From NCBI GenBank assembly GCA_024803745.1, contig JANJXV010000020.1, forward strand, positions 21,378,777 through 21,442,776: 64,000 nucleotides of DNA. Direction: 5' to 3'. Both the position numbers and the translations under genes were made by a program. Of the stretch, positions 11,504 through 22,970 are shown piece by piece (the stretch's first letter is position 1; every line of letters begins with the position of its first letter). The notes under the pieces were generated by a model. That model was given only the letters and a program-made list of their open reading frames with translations. It searched no databases and had not been told where the DNA came from. The DNA is from Megascapheus bottae (taxonomy: Eukaryota; Chordata; Mammalia; Rodentia; Geomyidae).

Positions 11504-12415
11504 AAGAAATACTTCGTTAACTTTCCCCTTTTACTTTTTCTCCAAAAAGGTAGGCAATAGATAACTTCATAACATTATTGATAAAATTTAAAAATAACTT
11601 CTGTTTGAGAGGCTCTATTGCACTGAAGAGAAGAAAGTTGCTTTCTCTTAGGAAGGATGTGATAAGTAGAATTTGTGTTTTCTCTGGGTTTGAGGTAAAT
11701 TACATGTACATTTGTAATATGAATGGAACATTTTCCTCCATTCTATGTAGAAGAAGCCTAAGTCAGGAAGCTCAAGTTCTGGAAAGAACTGTTAAAATCA
11801 TGACTTGTTCTATGATCGTAAAGCAAGGTTTTTATTATTTTTTTTATATACTAGACTCCTGTAGTTTACCTTAAATAGGTCAAGCTATAATTAGGTGAAG
11901 TGATAAATATAAAACGTCAGTTTGTAGTAAGGTAGTGGAAGATGAAGAGTATCAAGCTCTTGATTACTGTGGAAGCCAAGAGCTTATTAGTTCTAGGAGG
12001 AGCCAGGGTAAAATGCATGCCCCAGTGGTACCTGTTGGAGAGATAAGGAGCAAGGGTACTTTTTATTCCAGTGTGTACAAGTTAATGATTGTAGGTGGCT
12101 TTTGAGAGGTACTTCCCTGGCACTACCATTATGCCATTTGGGTGACAATCAGGCTCCTGCAACAACAGAACCTTCAGTCAAATACAGATGCCAGAAGTTC
12201 TAGGTCAGGCTGAGTGTACTGATCTGGTTAAATATGAGGGGATGTGGGTAGGTCACTGAACTGACAAGAGCCTGGCTTTTCCTCAGCTGGTAGTAAATCC
12301 TGAGAATTCTCACATGTCTTTTCTTCTGGGGAGTCATGTTTAGTTTGTCTTCTAGGATACATAGGGGGAAAATTCATCATTTCCCCAAGTTTCTTTCTGT
12401 GCATATTAAAATTTT

Positions 12416-12628
12416 GTCCAGGTGCCAATGGCTCACACCTGTAATTCTAACTACTCAAGGAGGCTGAGATCTGAGAATCAGTTTGAAGCCAGCCAGGGCA
12501 GGAAAGTCCATGAGACTCTTATTTCCAGTTAATCACCAAAAAAATGAAACTGGAGCTGTGGCTTAAGTGTGCCTTGAGCACAAAAGCTCAAGGACGGTGC
12601 CGAAGCCTGGGTTCAAGTTCCAGGACTG

Positions 12629-12671
<43 letters not shown>
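12416..12671 (+). mobile_element. B-type SINE with a (CA)n tail
   Basis: The head is ccaatggctcacacctgtaa and the right unit ends ttccaggactggc. The usual A-rich tail is replaced by about 20 CA units from 12630 to 12671, showing a microsatellite that grew at a SINE tail. Confidence 0.9.
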
Positions 12672-12672
<1 letters not shown>

Positions 12673-13911
12673 TATTGGAGTTATATTTAAATGTTAATTG
12701 TCAAACTTGATAAGAAAATTCTTTATAACAGATTTAGATATGTACTAAGAAGGACAGAATTTTTGTTTAGCTAAATCCAGATTGAAAAACAAAGGACAAA
12801 GTGGTCTTGTAACCCCACATAAATGAAAATTTGGATTTGTTTTCTTTCCGGTTGGGTATGTGGGAAATAATAGAATTAAAACCAACCATTAATTTATAAA
12901 AAGCATTTCTCTAGTAATGTGATCTTAGATTGTATGTTTACTAGATATATTCAATGTTGTGAAGCTGAGTGATTTAACAAGCTGGTTGACCTAGTATTTC
13001 CTTTTGATAAATGGGACAAAAGGATAAGGAAGTCATTCTCAAATCCAAAAAGAACAGATTGCTAGCAGTCAAATAATAAATTGCAAATGGGAGCACCTTT
13101 ATAGTTCTATGATGTGAAATTTACAAGTTGTTTTTGCATTAATACTTTACCACATTTCTCAAATGAGAGAACTTTAATTTTTATTTTACTTAAAAGGAAC
13201 ACACACAAAAAATCAAGTGAAAAATAATTTAGTTACTTCAATGTCCTTTTTCTGTTTTATGAGAAGAGATTAAGATTACAATTTCAAAATTGTAATTGGG
13301 AAATAAATTAGCAACTAAAGAAGAAATGTTTGTTCCTGTTAACATGCGAACATCATTGAGGAAAGTAACACAGTTAAAATAGACTTATTCATATAAAGAA
13401 AGATATTTCTCATATTAAGATTGTAATCTTATATGCTTACTGGATTTGTTTACTGCTTAATGCTATTGGATAACAGACTGGGATTTTTAGTCTTGGTCTT
13501 TAAGCCCCAAGTTTTAGGCTAAGCTATATGCAAAGACTGTGGGTGGCTTCTGGTGACATATGGGGAAAGTGGAATAACAAGTAAAAAGGGGCACTTTGGA
13601 GTGTTTATGCACATTGTAATTTTATTTCTTAAGAGGAAATAACCATTTATCCTGGTTTGGTAAGAAAGCACAGCTCTGGAAGGTGGAATCATTAATAGAT
13701 ACCAATTTTCATTCTTGTCCCAAATAAGAAATAGTCACATCTAGTAGACAAAATGGCTTTGGGATGCACAAGGATTTAATTAAGAACCAAAGGAACATAG
13801 AGGAGGGAAAATTCACAAAAAGGATAGCGGGAAGATTGGAACTCACAGGACATCTGAAGAAAGCTAAAAACCAGAAAGGTGATAGAAATCAACAGTGTTT
13901 TGTTCTGCACT

Positions 13912-14118
13912 CATTTTTTTTTTTTAAATCAATCTTGGGATTACTTGAACTTGGCCTGAGCACATCCCTTAGCTGCTTTTGCTCAAAGCTAGCACTCTAC
14001 TACTTGATTTACAGCACCACTTCTGGCTTTTTCTGTTTATGTGGCACTGAAAAATGTAACCCAGGGCTTCATGCATGCTAGGCAAACATTTTACCTCTAA
14101 GCTACATCCCCAGACCCT
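13912..14118 (-). mobile_element. A-type SINE, antisense
   Basis: T run followed by the reversed right unit and then gcttcatgcatgctaggc and the reversed left A-box region. Confidence 0.85.
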
Positions 14119-14703
14119 GCACTTGCTTTTGCCACTAAGGTAACTATCAGCCATCACAGTTGGAGAGGATGATGTTGCTAGAAAAACCTTATGGAGGGGA
14201 TGGTGTGCTGCCCTAGATCAGAACTGTGACTCTCCCCGTGTCACGTATAAATAACCCAGACCCCAATACCACCTCCTGCCTCTGGTCTTCTTTACACATG
14301 TCCCCATTCCAGACCTTGACCATGTGGCTCTGCCGTGTTCATTCTTGTCTTTACTGGCCTCAGCCCCAAGCCTTAGAACCTCTATCCTGTGTGTGGGCTC
14401 GTGCGGTAGACGACAATGTTGGCACAACTTGGTGAGCACCTCATTTATGAACATAGCATGCTAGCTCACTCCCTGAACCCCAGAACTTTAGTAGTTCCTT
14501 GTAAATGTACACCTCAGAAACCAGTGCCACTGCCATTATGAGATCTTTTGCACTACAGACTTCGGAGCTGTGCTGTTTTCTGTACATATCTGTGCCCCAT
14601 ATATTCTGCTGCCACAGTAAGTCAGCCTGTGACCTAAATCCCAGAGCAACCATGGCTCTGCATGTACTAGTGTTCTAGACCCAGGCCCCTAGGGATTTCT
14701 ACA
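14119..14703. other. Unassigned GC-richer stretch
   Basis: Noticeably less AT-rich than its surroundings and lacking the A- or B-type SINE motifs. It contains TATAAATA at about 14245-14252. No open frame resembles a known protein. It could be part of an old LTR element or the 5' part of the ancient L1 that starts further right; I cannot decide. The same holds for 14932-15330. Confidence 0.3.
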
Positions 14704-14719
14704 AGTACTAATAGCTTAT

Positions 14720-14918
14720 TTATTTATTTAGCCAGTCCTGGGCCTTAAACTCTGCCTCGGTACCATCCCTGAGCCTCTCTGTGCTAAAGGCTAGCGCTGT
14801 ACCACTTGAGGCACAGTACCACTTCTAGCCTTTTCTGTTTACGTGGCACCAAGGAGTCGAAACCAGGGCTTCATGCATGCTAGGCAAGCACTGGACCACT
14901 AGGCCATCTTCCCAGCCA
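14720..14918 (-). mobile_element. A-type SINE, antisense, with target duplication
   Basis: Complete element from a (TTTA)n tail through gccagtcctgggcctta to gccatcttcccagcc. The flanks aagtactaatagctt (14704-14718) and aagtaatagctt (14920-14931) are the target duplication with a small gap. Confidence 0.88.
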
Positions 14919-15804
14919 TAAGTAATAGCTTCTGCATTGTTAACAGTGTGTCAGTGGAGTGCCCATATCCTAGACATGAGTTCACCCCAGACCCTGAAAA
15001 CGTGTTCCATGTCTATGCTCTGTGGCTGGCATGCAGAGACTATACATACATTAGACCTCGTTGCCAACACTACTGCATGTTAATATATAAGCCAAACCAT
15101 GATTCAAGAGACTACTCTCAGGTGGAAAGGAGATCAGGAAGACCTTGCAGGCTTTCATTACCAGTGGGCCCCACAGCCCTTGCTGCTCCTCTGGATACCC
15201 CACTACCTTACTTGCTGAGGACCCCTGCAGGATTTGCAAACGCTGTTCTTACATAACAACACACCATGGCCATCACACTTCTTGTGCATTCATGAGCTAG
15301 AGCTTTTGCACTGCACCTGGCTGTCATCTTTGCATCCACTGAGACCAATTGTAAAGCATATAAGAGGTGACTATCCTATCAAATGCAGACACCCATTGAA
15401 GACCAGAAGAAGCAACTAAGAAAACTCAGCAAAGCTGTATTTCAGGAATGAAGGGGAGGTAGGATTCTTTTCATCCAACAGAAGCTGAGGGAGTTCATCA
15501 CCACCAGACCAGCCTGACAAGAAACGATAAAGGGATTTCTTTGAGCTGAAACAAAAGGATGCTATTTAATAATATGAAAATATATGAAAGAAAGGATAAA
15601 ACTTGCCAGTGAAAGTAAGTAGTCAATTTAGGATACTGTAATACTGTAATGGTGATGTGTCAATTGCGTGTATCTGTAGTTTGATGGCTGAAAGCTAAAA
15701 CTATTAAAATAATAGTTACAATATTTTTCTGTAGGTTACTCCTTACAAATATGTTTAGTGAAAACAACACATGTAGAGTTTGTGTATGAAATTGAAGTTA
15801 TTGC

Positions 15805-16300
15805 TATAGTTTGGATATGATTTGAGTGTTCTCTAAATGACATATGTGTCATTTAGACACTGACACAGTGGGCTGAAGCTTGCCCCTTAGAATAGTGAAG
15901 TAGTGACATAGGAGGTGAGGTAGTGGTGGGAAGAGATGAGGTGGGTTTGAAGAGACAGAGCCTAGTTAGGATTATGGAGATGAGGATTTAGAAGGGATTG
16001 AGAGGGTTGTTTTTTTTTTTTTATGAGACTTTTGGTTTGTTCTTAGAAGAGGATTGTTATAAAAGAGCAAGAATGTCTCCTCATTGTTTTCTTTAGCTTT
16101 TCTCACTGTATCAGCTTTCTCTTTTTCATCTACGCCCACCAGGAGCCATCTTGCATGATATGGCTTAGCCAGAAATCCTTCACCAGCCTGTCAGTCTTGG
16201 AATTTCAGCCTGCAAAACTATGAACTAAATAAAGCTCTTTTCTTTACAAAATAATCAGCCTCAAATATTCATTATAGCAATGGTAATGGTAACTATAATA
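15805..16300 (+). mobile_element. MaLR-type solo LTR
   Basis: It begins tatagtttggatatgatttg, has the central 'ttataaaagagcaagaatg' TATA-like region near 16055, and ends with aactatgaactaaataaagc (AATAAA polyadenylation signal) and a terminal region related to 'gactaatac'. These are the landmarks of MST/THE1-like MaLR LTRs, non-autonomous ERVL relatives. No internal region is present. It interrupts the ancient L1. Confidence 0.8.
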
Positions 16301-16497
16301 CAGTTGTTAGCAGCTTCTACTGGACTAATACGATAGTTTTTCATATGCCTCATGGCAACCAGAAAGCAAAAACTCATAGTAGGTTCACAAAAGATAAGGA
16401 TATAAAAGTATACCATCAGATTTCAAAGAAAGAAGGAAAGACCAAGGATCTATATTTTTAAAAACAAAAAACAAAATGATAGTATTAAAAAATGGCA

Positions 16498-16595
16498 GGG
16501 CTGGGATGTAGCTCAGTGGCAAAGCGCTTGCCTAGGAAGTGCAACATCCTGGGTTCGATCCCCAGTGCCAAAAAAGAAAAGACAAAAAAAATACA
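16498..16595 (+). mobile_element. ID element (tRNA-Ala-derived SINE)
   Basis: A single tRNA-like unit ggctgggatgtagctcagtg with good A box (tagctcagtgg) and B box (gggttcgatccc), then an A-rich tail. The flanks attaaaaaatggca (16484-16497) and attaaaaaaatggca (16596-16610) are the target duplication. This is the best-preserved monomeric ID in the window. Confidence 0.9.
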
Positions 16596-16934
16596 ATTAA
16601 AAAAATGGCAATAATAGCCATATACCTAACAGTAATTACCTCTGGTAAAAATAGATTGTTCTTCAGTCTAAAGACAAAAAGAAAAATCAAATTTAACTAT
16701 ACATTATAAGATACTTCAACTGTCAGAATATACACAGACTGAAAATTACAGAATGTAAAGAGGTATTTCATGAAAAAAAAACCTAGAAGATAACAGAGAT
16801 ATCAACACTTTCAGAAAAAAAAATAGACTGCTGAAACTTCAACAACAAAAAGTTAAGGGTCCAGATAATTAATAGATTCTAAGTCTACTTGTATCCAACA
16901 TTAGAGACCCTAATTACAGAAGAAAAAAAAATAT

Positions 16935-17046
16935 TCAGTCTTGTAACATAACCCAAACTGGCCTAGAACTCACTGTGTAGCCCAGGCTGACCTCACAAAC
17001 ATGATCCAAGTGCCTGGACTACAAGTGTATAGCATCACATTGTTTA
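16935..17046 (-). mobile_element. B1-like SINE, antisense
   Basis: Reversed 7SL-like monomer: ctggcctagaactcactgtg, then cccaggctgacctcacaaac. No ID-like half is attached. Confidence 0.8.
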
Positions 17047-17086
17047 TAAAAACAAATGAGTGCTTTTGAAGACAGATAATTTTTTC

Positions 17087-17306
17087 TTTTTCTTTTTTCC
17101 TCGACTGTTACTTTAAGTCAGGACCTGGCTGCCCCTTAGCGTTTTTGCTCAGGGTTGCTGGTTCTCTACTACTTAAGCCACAGCTTCACTTCTGGCTTTA
17201 TGACAGTTAATCAGAGATAAGTCTGTTGGTCTTTCCTGCCTGGGCTGGTTTCAGAGCTGTGATCCTCAGATCTCAGCTTCTTGAGTAGCTATTATTACAG
17301 GTAGCT
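17087..17306 (-). mobile_element. B-type SINE, antisense, old
   Basis: Diverged right half (cttagcgtttttgctcaggg) followed by the head ending tgagtagctattattacagg. Confidence 0.75.
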
Positions 17307-17618
17307 TGAGGTAAATTGTATTATAGCCCTTTTTATAGAACTCAGTGCTTTAAACAATGCATAAAATGTCCCATCAGTTTGTACAAAAACATTGGATCTG
17401 AAACTAACTTTAAACTGAATGGACCTAACAAACATACTCAACAGCAACATAAAATATGCATTTCCTTGAATCACACATAGGCTATGTGTGGTATAATATA
17501 TGTAATTTCACAAATTCTTAGCAAACTATCTTGATGAAAATAAAAATGGAAAATAAATTTATAGGGTAGAGCAAGAACATTTCAAAAGAGAAGTTTACAG
17601 GAATAAAACTGATCACAT

Positions 17619-17853
17619 GAATTTTTTTTTTTTGGTGGGTCATGGAAAACTTGGCCTGGGGGCTGTCCCTGAGCTCTTCAGCTCAAGGCTACACTCTACC
17701 TTTGAGCCAAACCCCGCTGCCTGTTTTCTAGGGGTTAATTGGAGATAAGAGTCTCAGGTCCTTTTGTGCCCAGGCTGGCTTTGAACCTTCATCCTCAGAT
17801 CTCAGACTCCTGAGTAGCTAGGATTATAGGCGTGAGTCACCGTGCCCAGCTCT
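17619..17853 (-). mobile_element. B-type SINE, antisense
   Basis: T run, ggtgggtcatgg, the right half with cttcagctcaaggctac, and the head to gtgagtcaccgtgcccagct. Confidence 0.88.
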
Positions 17854-17893
17854 CACATTTTTTTTATTAGAACATAATTGTGCAATGCAAAAC

Positions 17894-18073
17894 CCTCCCT
17901 CTCCTTTCCCTTTCTTCCTTCCCTTCCTCTCTTCCCTCCCTCCCTTCCTTCCCTTCTTTCCCTACCCCCCCTCCCTCCCTCCTTCCCTCCCTCCTTTCCT
18001 TCCTTCCTTCCTTCCTTCCTTCCTTCCTTCCTTCCTTCCTTCCTTCCTTCCTTCCTTCCTTCCTTCCCTCTCT
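17894..18073. repeat. Polypyrimidine tract with (CCTT)n
   Basis: About 180 bp of almost pure pyrimidine; from about 17996 it is a near-perfect (TTCC)n array of some 17 units. Pure Y/R tracts of this length can form intramolecular triplex and are prone to length change. Confidence 0.95.
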
Positions 18074-18089
18074 TTTGTTAAATTGAGCT

Positions 18090-18360
18090 CTGAGCCTTGT
18101 GCTTGTTAAAATGAGCCATGACCTCAGTCCCTTTATTTTTCAGATAGCGTCTTGTGATTTTTGCCTACAGTGTCCTCTGATTGTAATCTTCCTACTTCTC
18201 TTCCTAGCTGAAATTACAGGCATGTGTTATCACATCCAGCTTGTTGGTTGAGAATGAAGGTCTCCCTTACTTTTTGCATGGATTGGTATCAGACTGAAAT
18301 TCTCCCAATCCCCACTTTGCAAGAAATGGATTACAGTCATGACCAATTGTGCCTAGTTAA
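18090..18360 (-). mobile_element. Old composite ID plus B1 SINE, antisense
   Basis: Two 7SL-like blocks are seen in reverse: around 'gctgaaattacaggcatgtg' and around 'ggattacagtcatgaccaat', preceded by an eroded ID-like piece. Confidence 0.5.
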
Positions 18361-18768
18361 TTTAGGGGTTTTGTTGTGACATTTCCATATGTCCATATAA
18401 TATAGTTTGCCAACATAAAGATCTTTTACAAACAATGATACACCACTAAGGAGTCAAAAAAGACCAAATTAGGCACCAACTTAACACAAGGACATTATAA
18501 AGATTAATGCTTAAAAATTGAAAAGACTAAAATTTGGTTTTTAGGAAAGATAAACAAAGTCTTAAGTTATACTAAAATGTCCATGCTAGCCAAATCACAA
18601 CATAGAGTGAATATATTCCTTTTTGTAATTATAATATTTACACTGAAATAGAAAAAGAAAGGGGTGACATTGATGGGATGCATTGTATTGATAAAGTCAT
18701 TTGTTGAATGTATAACTACTTTGTTGTACTTTGTACAACTACTTAAAAATCACATAAATTTAGCAAAT

Positions 18769-18965
18769 AGGGCCAAAAGTTTGCCTAGTGGTAGAGTGCT
18801 TGCCTAGCATGCACAAAGATCCGGGATCATTTCCTTGGTACCACACACATAGAAAAAGCTGGAAATGGTGCTGTGGCTCCATGGTAGAACTCTAGCCTTG
18901 AGAAAGCTCAGACCCAGAGTTCAAGTACCTGCACTGGCAAAAAAAAAAAAATAAACAAAAAAACA
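18769..18965 (+). mobile_element. A-type SINE
   Basis: Left unit from ttgcctagtggtagagtgct, middle cacacatagaaaaagctgg, and a right unit that is slightly shortened, followed by an A-rich tail. Inserted into the ancient L1. Confidence 0.88.
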
Positions 18966-19154
18966 CAAATAGAAAATAAAACCCTAGAATTTATATAGAC
19001 CCACAGAAGACCCCAAACTGCAAAAGCATGTTGAGTGAATAGAACAAACCTGGAAGAAAACTACACTACTTGATTAGAAAATTTGCTATGAGTTATAATA
19101 ACCAAAGCACAATATAAAGATCATAGAAATAAACTCATACATATATGACTGATT

Positions 19155-19270
19155 TGCTTTTCCTTCTCCAGATAATGTCTATTTAAACCCAGGCTTGTCC
19201 CGAAGTTAGGAGTGTCCTACTTCTGCCTTCCAAGTTCTGGGAAAACAAACATTAATCACCACACTCAGAT
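19155..19270 (-). mobile_element. B1-like fragment, antisense
   Basis: Eroded reversed 7SL-like monomer with 'ctacttctgccttccaagtt' and 'ttaatcaccacactcag'. It interrupts the ORF2 part of the ancient L1. Confidence 0.55.
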
Positions 19271-20490
19271 TTTATCAGTTGATCATTAAGAAAAATAAAA
19301 GAATAAATGGCAAAAACAAAGTCAGTCAATAAATAGTGGAAGAATTGACTACTTATATGAAAAACAATGAAGCTGAATATTTATGCCACTGCATATTCCA
19401 AAATCAAGTTAAAATGTGTTAGACTTTTATGTAAAACTGAAAGTGTAAAACTTCTAGAAGCAAAGCGAGATAAAAATCTTGATTCTAGTTTTGGCAAGGC
19501 TTTGTGTTCTATGACCTAAAAGCACAATCAACAAAAGCAAAAATAGACAAATAAGATTATATCAAATTACAAAGCTCCACAGCAAAAGGAATGATTAACA
19601 GAGGAGGCAGCTTACAGATGGGAGAAAACCCGTACATCTGATAAGAAGTTAATATCCAAAATGTACATGGAAGATATACATATGGAAGAATAATAACAAC
19701 ATGAAATTAAACATGGGCAAAGGACCCAAACTTCGTGGAAATACTAATTAAAACCACAGTAAGATAACATCTCACTCTTACAATGTAGTATTTTAAGAAG
19801 CAAAGGATTAAAATGCTGGAAAGGATTTGAGGAAAAGTAAATTGCATATTTGATAATGTAAACTAATAAAGCTATTAGAGAATATAGTGCAGGAGTGTTT
19901 CAGGAATTTAAAAATAGAACTACTTTATAATGTAGCATTACCACTTTTGAGAGTATGTACAAATGGTATGATATCAGGGTAGGAAATCGATTTCTGTACC
20001 TCCACATTCACATTTGAAAGAAGGAAATCTGTCATTGAATTTAGAAATTTATTATGCTAAGTGAAACGAGGCAGGCAAAAAAAGAAAATAATATATGATT
20101 TCACTTATATAGAACAGTCAAACTATAGGAGCAGAGACTAGAATAGTTGTTACCAGTGCCCTTTTGGGAGAATGTGTGTGAGGCAATGAGAAAGGGGGTT
20201 GTTAGAAGAATAAGTTCTGGAAATAATTTTGTCAACATCATGACTACAATTAGTAATATATAGTATACTTATAAATTGCTAAGAGTGCAGTAAGCTTGCT
20301 TAAACATGCAGTTTTGACTAGTCAAAAATCAAAAAATTTTAAATTTAGAAATTTTAGAAATCTATGCATGTGTCTCTACAGATCTGTTGATGTAAATAAG
20401 CTCTTAGTCCTGTGCTATCAGTTGTGTTTAAATCCTTGATCTGTGTTTCCTTGCCCTTAATTATGCCTCCCAAAAGAACCATGTGCTTGG

Positions 20491-20697
20491 ATGGGAATGT
20501 GGCTTAGTGGTAGAGTGCTCACCTAGCATGCATGAAGCCCTGGGTTCTATTCCTCAGAACCACATAAACAGAAAAAGCCAGAGGTGGTGCTGTGGCTCCA
20601 AGTGATAGGGTGCTGGCCGTGAGCAAATAAGCAGCTCTGGGACAGTGCCCAGGCCCTGCGTTCAAGTCCCATGACTGGTAATAATAATAATAATAGA
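20491..20697 (+). mobile_element. A-type SINE with 16-bp target duplication
   Basis: Left unit with tggcttagtggtagagtgct, right unit ending cccatgactgg, tail (TAA)n. Direct repeats agaaccatgtgcttgg (20475-20490) and agaaccatatacttgg (20698-20713) bound it. Confidence 0.92.
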
Positions 20698-20911
20698 AGA
20701 ACCATATACTTGGTTTAAGTGATAAGGTAAGAATAGATTTGTTAAGCAGTGGCATGTCTTAAGCAGAAATTGTGTGGCATTACAGCAAAATTGAACTCTG
20801 CATCTTGAACTTTCATGGTTTCCTCCATGGTACTCTCCTCCGAGCCTTTGCCTGTAGATGGCAAGGGTACACTTTAGATTTTTAATATTTTAACCATTAC
20901 AAAATTGTTAA

Positions 20912-21130
20912 CACTGGTAATCCTAACTACTTGGTAGGGTTAGGTCAGCAGGATCATGATTTGAGATCTGGGAAAAAGTTTGTGAGACTCTTTCTCAGCC
21001 AACAGCTAGGCTTGGTTGCCAGCTTGGCTATGAGGGAGTTTGACATCAAGATGATCAAGGTTCCAGGTTGGTCTGAACAAAAGATGTTAGACAGACTCCA
21101 TCTCAATGTAATAATCTGGGTGGAGTAGTG
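20912..21130 (+). mobile_element. B1-like SINE, old
   Basis: Head 'ctggtaatcctaactacttg' and an internal 'gacagactccatctcaatgt' resemble the start and end of a 7SL-derived element. It abuts the 3' side of the PFDN5 pseudogene. Confidence 0.45.
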
Positions 21131-21182
21131 ATCCAGTTTCGGCCAAATACATAAAGTAGGATCCAGGTATGTCCCCATTTCT

Positions 21183-21641
21183 CTAACATACTCTCGGGCC
21201 GCGGCAGGAAGTAGCCTGAGCTGCCTCCAGGGCCCTGAGCCGTTGAATCTTCTGGCTCACCCTTTCCATGACAGCTTGTTTCATGGCATGCTTCTGCAAA
21301 GGTGGCTGGATTTTCTCCTTCTGCTTGGTGAGAAAGTCTTATCTTCCTCTTGAAGAAGTCCTCAGCATCTTCATAGTAGCCAGTTCCCACGTGGACGAGC
21401 ACATGCTCCACATCATGTAACTTCCCAGGGACCTCCATAGACCTCGTCAGTGGATCAAGTAGTTCTTTCCCTGGTTGCTCTTGTTCAGCACATACAGACA
21501 GTCCTTGGCTTCCACATACTTGGTCTGTACCACCTTGAACGGAGCAATGGACGTGAACAGGAACTCCATTTCCTGGCCCAGTTGACGCTTGAGCATTTCT
21601 AACTGTGGACGATTCAGCTTCCTGATGTTAATGGGCTGCAC
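21183..21641 (-). pseudogene. PFDN5: Processed pseudogene of prefoldin subunit 5
   Basis: Read on the minus strand, the sequence begins [18 protein letters not shown] and continues with [13 protein letters not shown], the hallmark of PFDN5, a subunit of the cytosolic prefoldin chaperone. All parts appear in one intronless block, as expected of a retrocopy. The frame is broken near 21440, where a stop follows NKSNQGKN and [11 protein letters not shown] resumes in another frame. It is broken again near 21340 by an extra base after FFKRKI. About five residues after GTGYY are missing. A TAG at 21183-21185 ends the frame after [13 protein letters not shown]. The 3' UTR may continue to about 21131; no poly(A) remnant or target duplication was seen. 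It is not expected to make a working protein. Confidence 0.9.
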
Positions 21642-22319
21642 CGTGTTGAGGAGGAGGTTAGCATATTTTTACATACATGTTTAGATGCATACGGCATTCT
21701 CAAATGTGAGAAATGGCCATTTCTTACATAGCGAAACAATGTCAATTAGTATGTTAATGTTTTAAGTGACCAGTGTGAAGCATTAGCAGACATAAGAGAG
21801 AATAATAGGAGTCCATAAATATGTAAAGAAAATGGCGACTTTTTTTTAGCAGTACCTTCCTACGGCTCAGTGAGTTACTCGTTTACTGGCTTCAAGATAA
21901 ATTCTACTGTGATGGAAAGTCTGAGGAAACTACAAGTTCACTTGAATAAGCGCTGACACTATTTCCCTTGCTACAGAAGAAATTGATGAAAAAGGCTATC
22001 TCTGGATGATATCTTTATATACTTTTTTTTATTAAACTTGCATTATTAAAACTGAATGTCTTCAAAGGCACACTTCAAAGGAAGTAGCATAAGCCCTGGG
22101 CCATGAAGCTTTAATGTTTATTTTAGGTACAAATGCCAATAGAAACAATGTTTTTATAAGAATTATTACTTGGTCAGGGCTCAGATTTTAAAGTTTGATG
22201 AGTCTGGTGTTGTCTGTTATTCTTTTCACTAAGTGCAGTATTTTATTTTATAGAACAGGAGGTTATTCAAAACATTCAAGCACTGAAAATCTCTACTTAA
22301 TTCTGGCTTACTAGTAGTA

Positions 22320-22440
22320 CTTTATACCCCTTGAGCCACAGTATCACTTTGGGCGTTTTCTGTGTATGTAGTATGAATGAATGGAGCCCAGGGCTTCCTG
22401 CATGCTAAGCAAGCAGTCTACTAAGAGACCATATTCCCAA
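22320..22440 (-). mobile_element. A-type SINE fragment, antisense
   Basis: Only the middle and left unit remain: ttttctgtgtatgtagtatg, then gcttcctgcatgctaagcaa. Confidence 0.7.
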
Positions 22441-22915
22441 CCCAAGTTTGAATACTCTTTGTCTTTCTTTTTAAAGCACATTTAATATTTGGCGGAGCCA
22501 TCACTGGTTCCCCTGAGGAGTTTTTCATATGTAATTCCAGGGCTTTGAGTCTCTGCTGGATTTTAGCAGTGCTTTCTCCTTCATTTAGGCTCTATCTACT
22601 GTTTAGCTTGAAAACATGGTGTGGCTTCCTGACTTCTTGAACAAAAGAGACGTACATACATGAGTATATGTGTGTACACACCAAAAACTGTTTATTGAAC
22701 TGTTGTATAGCAAATGATTCAATTTATTTTAAAAATGTTTGTTCCTTTTATTACGTATGTCACTTCTTGTCAGTGTCATTTGAATGGCTATATGAATATT
22801 TTGTAAGACTAAAAGACCACTAAGTTTTAAAACTTTTTTGGAGAAAGACGAGAATAGCTAAGAAATGCATAAATATTCTCCTACCTTTTTTCTCTCCTTC
22901 CCTCCCTGTATTTCT

Positions 22916-22922
22916 TTCTGTC

Positions 22923-22963
<41 letters not shown>

Positions 22964-22970
22964 TTCTTTA
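22916..22970. repeat. (TCTG)n/(TC)n microsatellite
   Basis: About eight TCTG units are followed by TC units and then TTTC. Confidence 0.95.

Larger units (their letters stand above)
15380..20200 (+). mobile_element. Ancient L1 remnant in sense orientation, broken into pieces
   Basis: Pieces of one old L1 appear in order: 15380-15804 (includes gagttcatcaccaccagacc and atactgtaatactgtaatgg), 16301-16497, 16611-16930, about 17320-17618, 18365-18768 and 18985-20200. The last is ORF2 3' region (for example catctgataagaagttaata). No open frame survives. Between the pieces lie an LTR, an ID element, B1-like, A- and B-type SINEs and a CT-rich tract. Assignment rests on remembered L1M-type consensus, so the exact subfamily is unknown. 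Confidence 0.65.

Noticed and set aside
12630..12671. Regularly spaced repeat considered as a CRISPR-like array
   Set aside because: It is a simple (CA)n run at a SINE tail; no spacers, and the genome is mammalian.
14948..15256. 102-codon frame in the GC-richer block
   Set aside because: No recognisable domain or family resemblance, no splice or promoter context; most likely chance.
16498..16571. Possible functional tRNA gene
   Set aside because: Box A and box B are good, but the A-rich tail and target duplication show it is an ID SINE, not a tRNA.
17878..18109. Ser/Pro/Phe/Leu-rich frames over the CT tract
   Set aside because: All three frames of a (CCTT)n repeat are open; it is a microsatellite.
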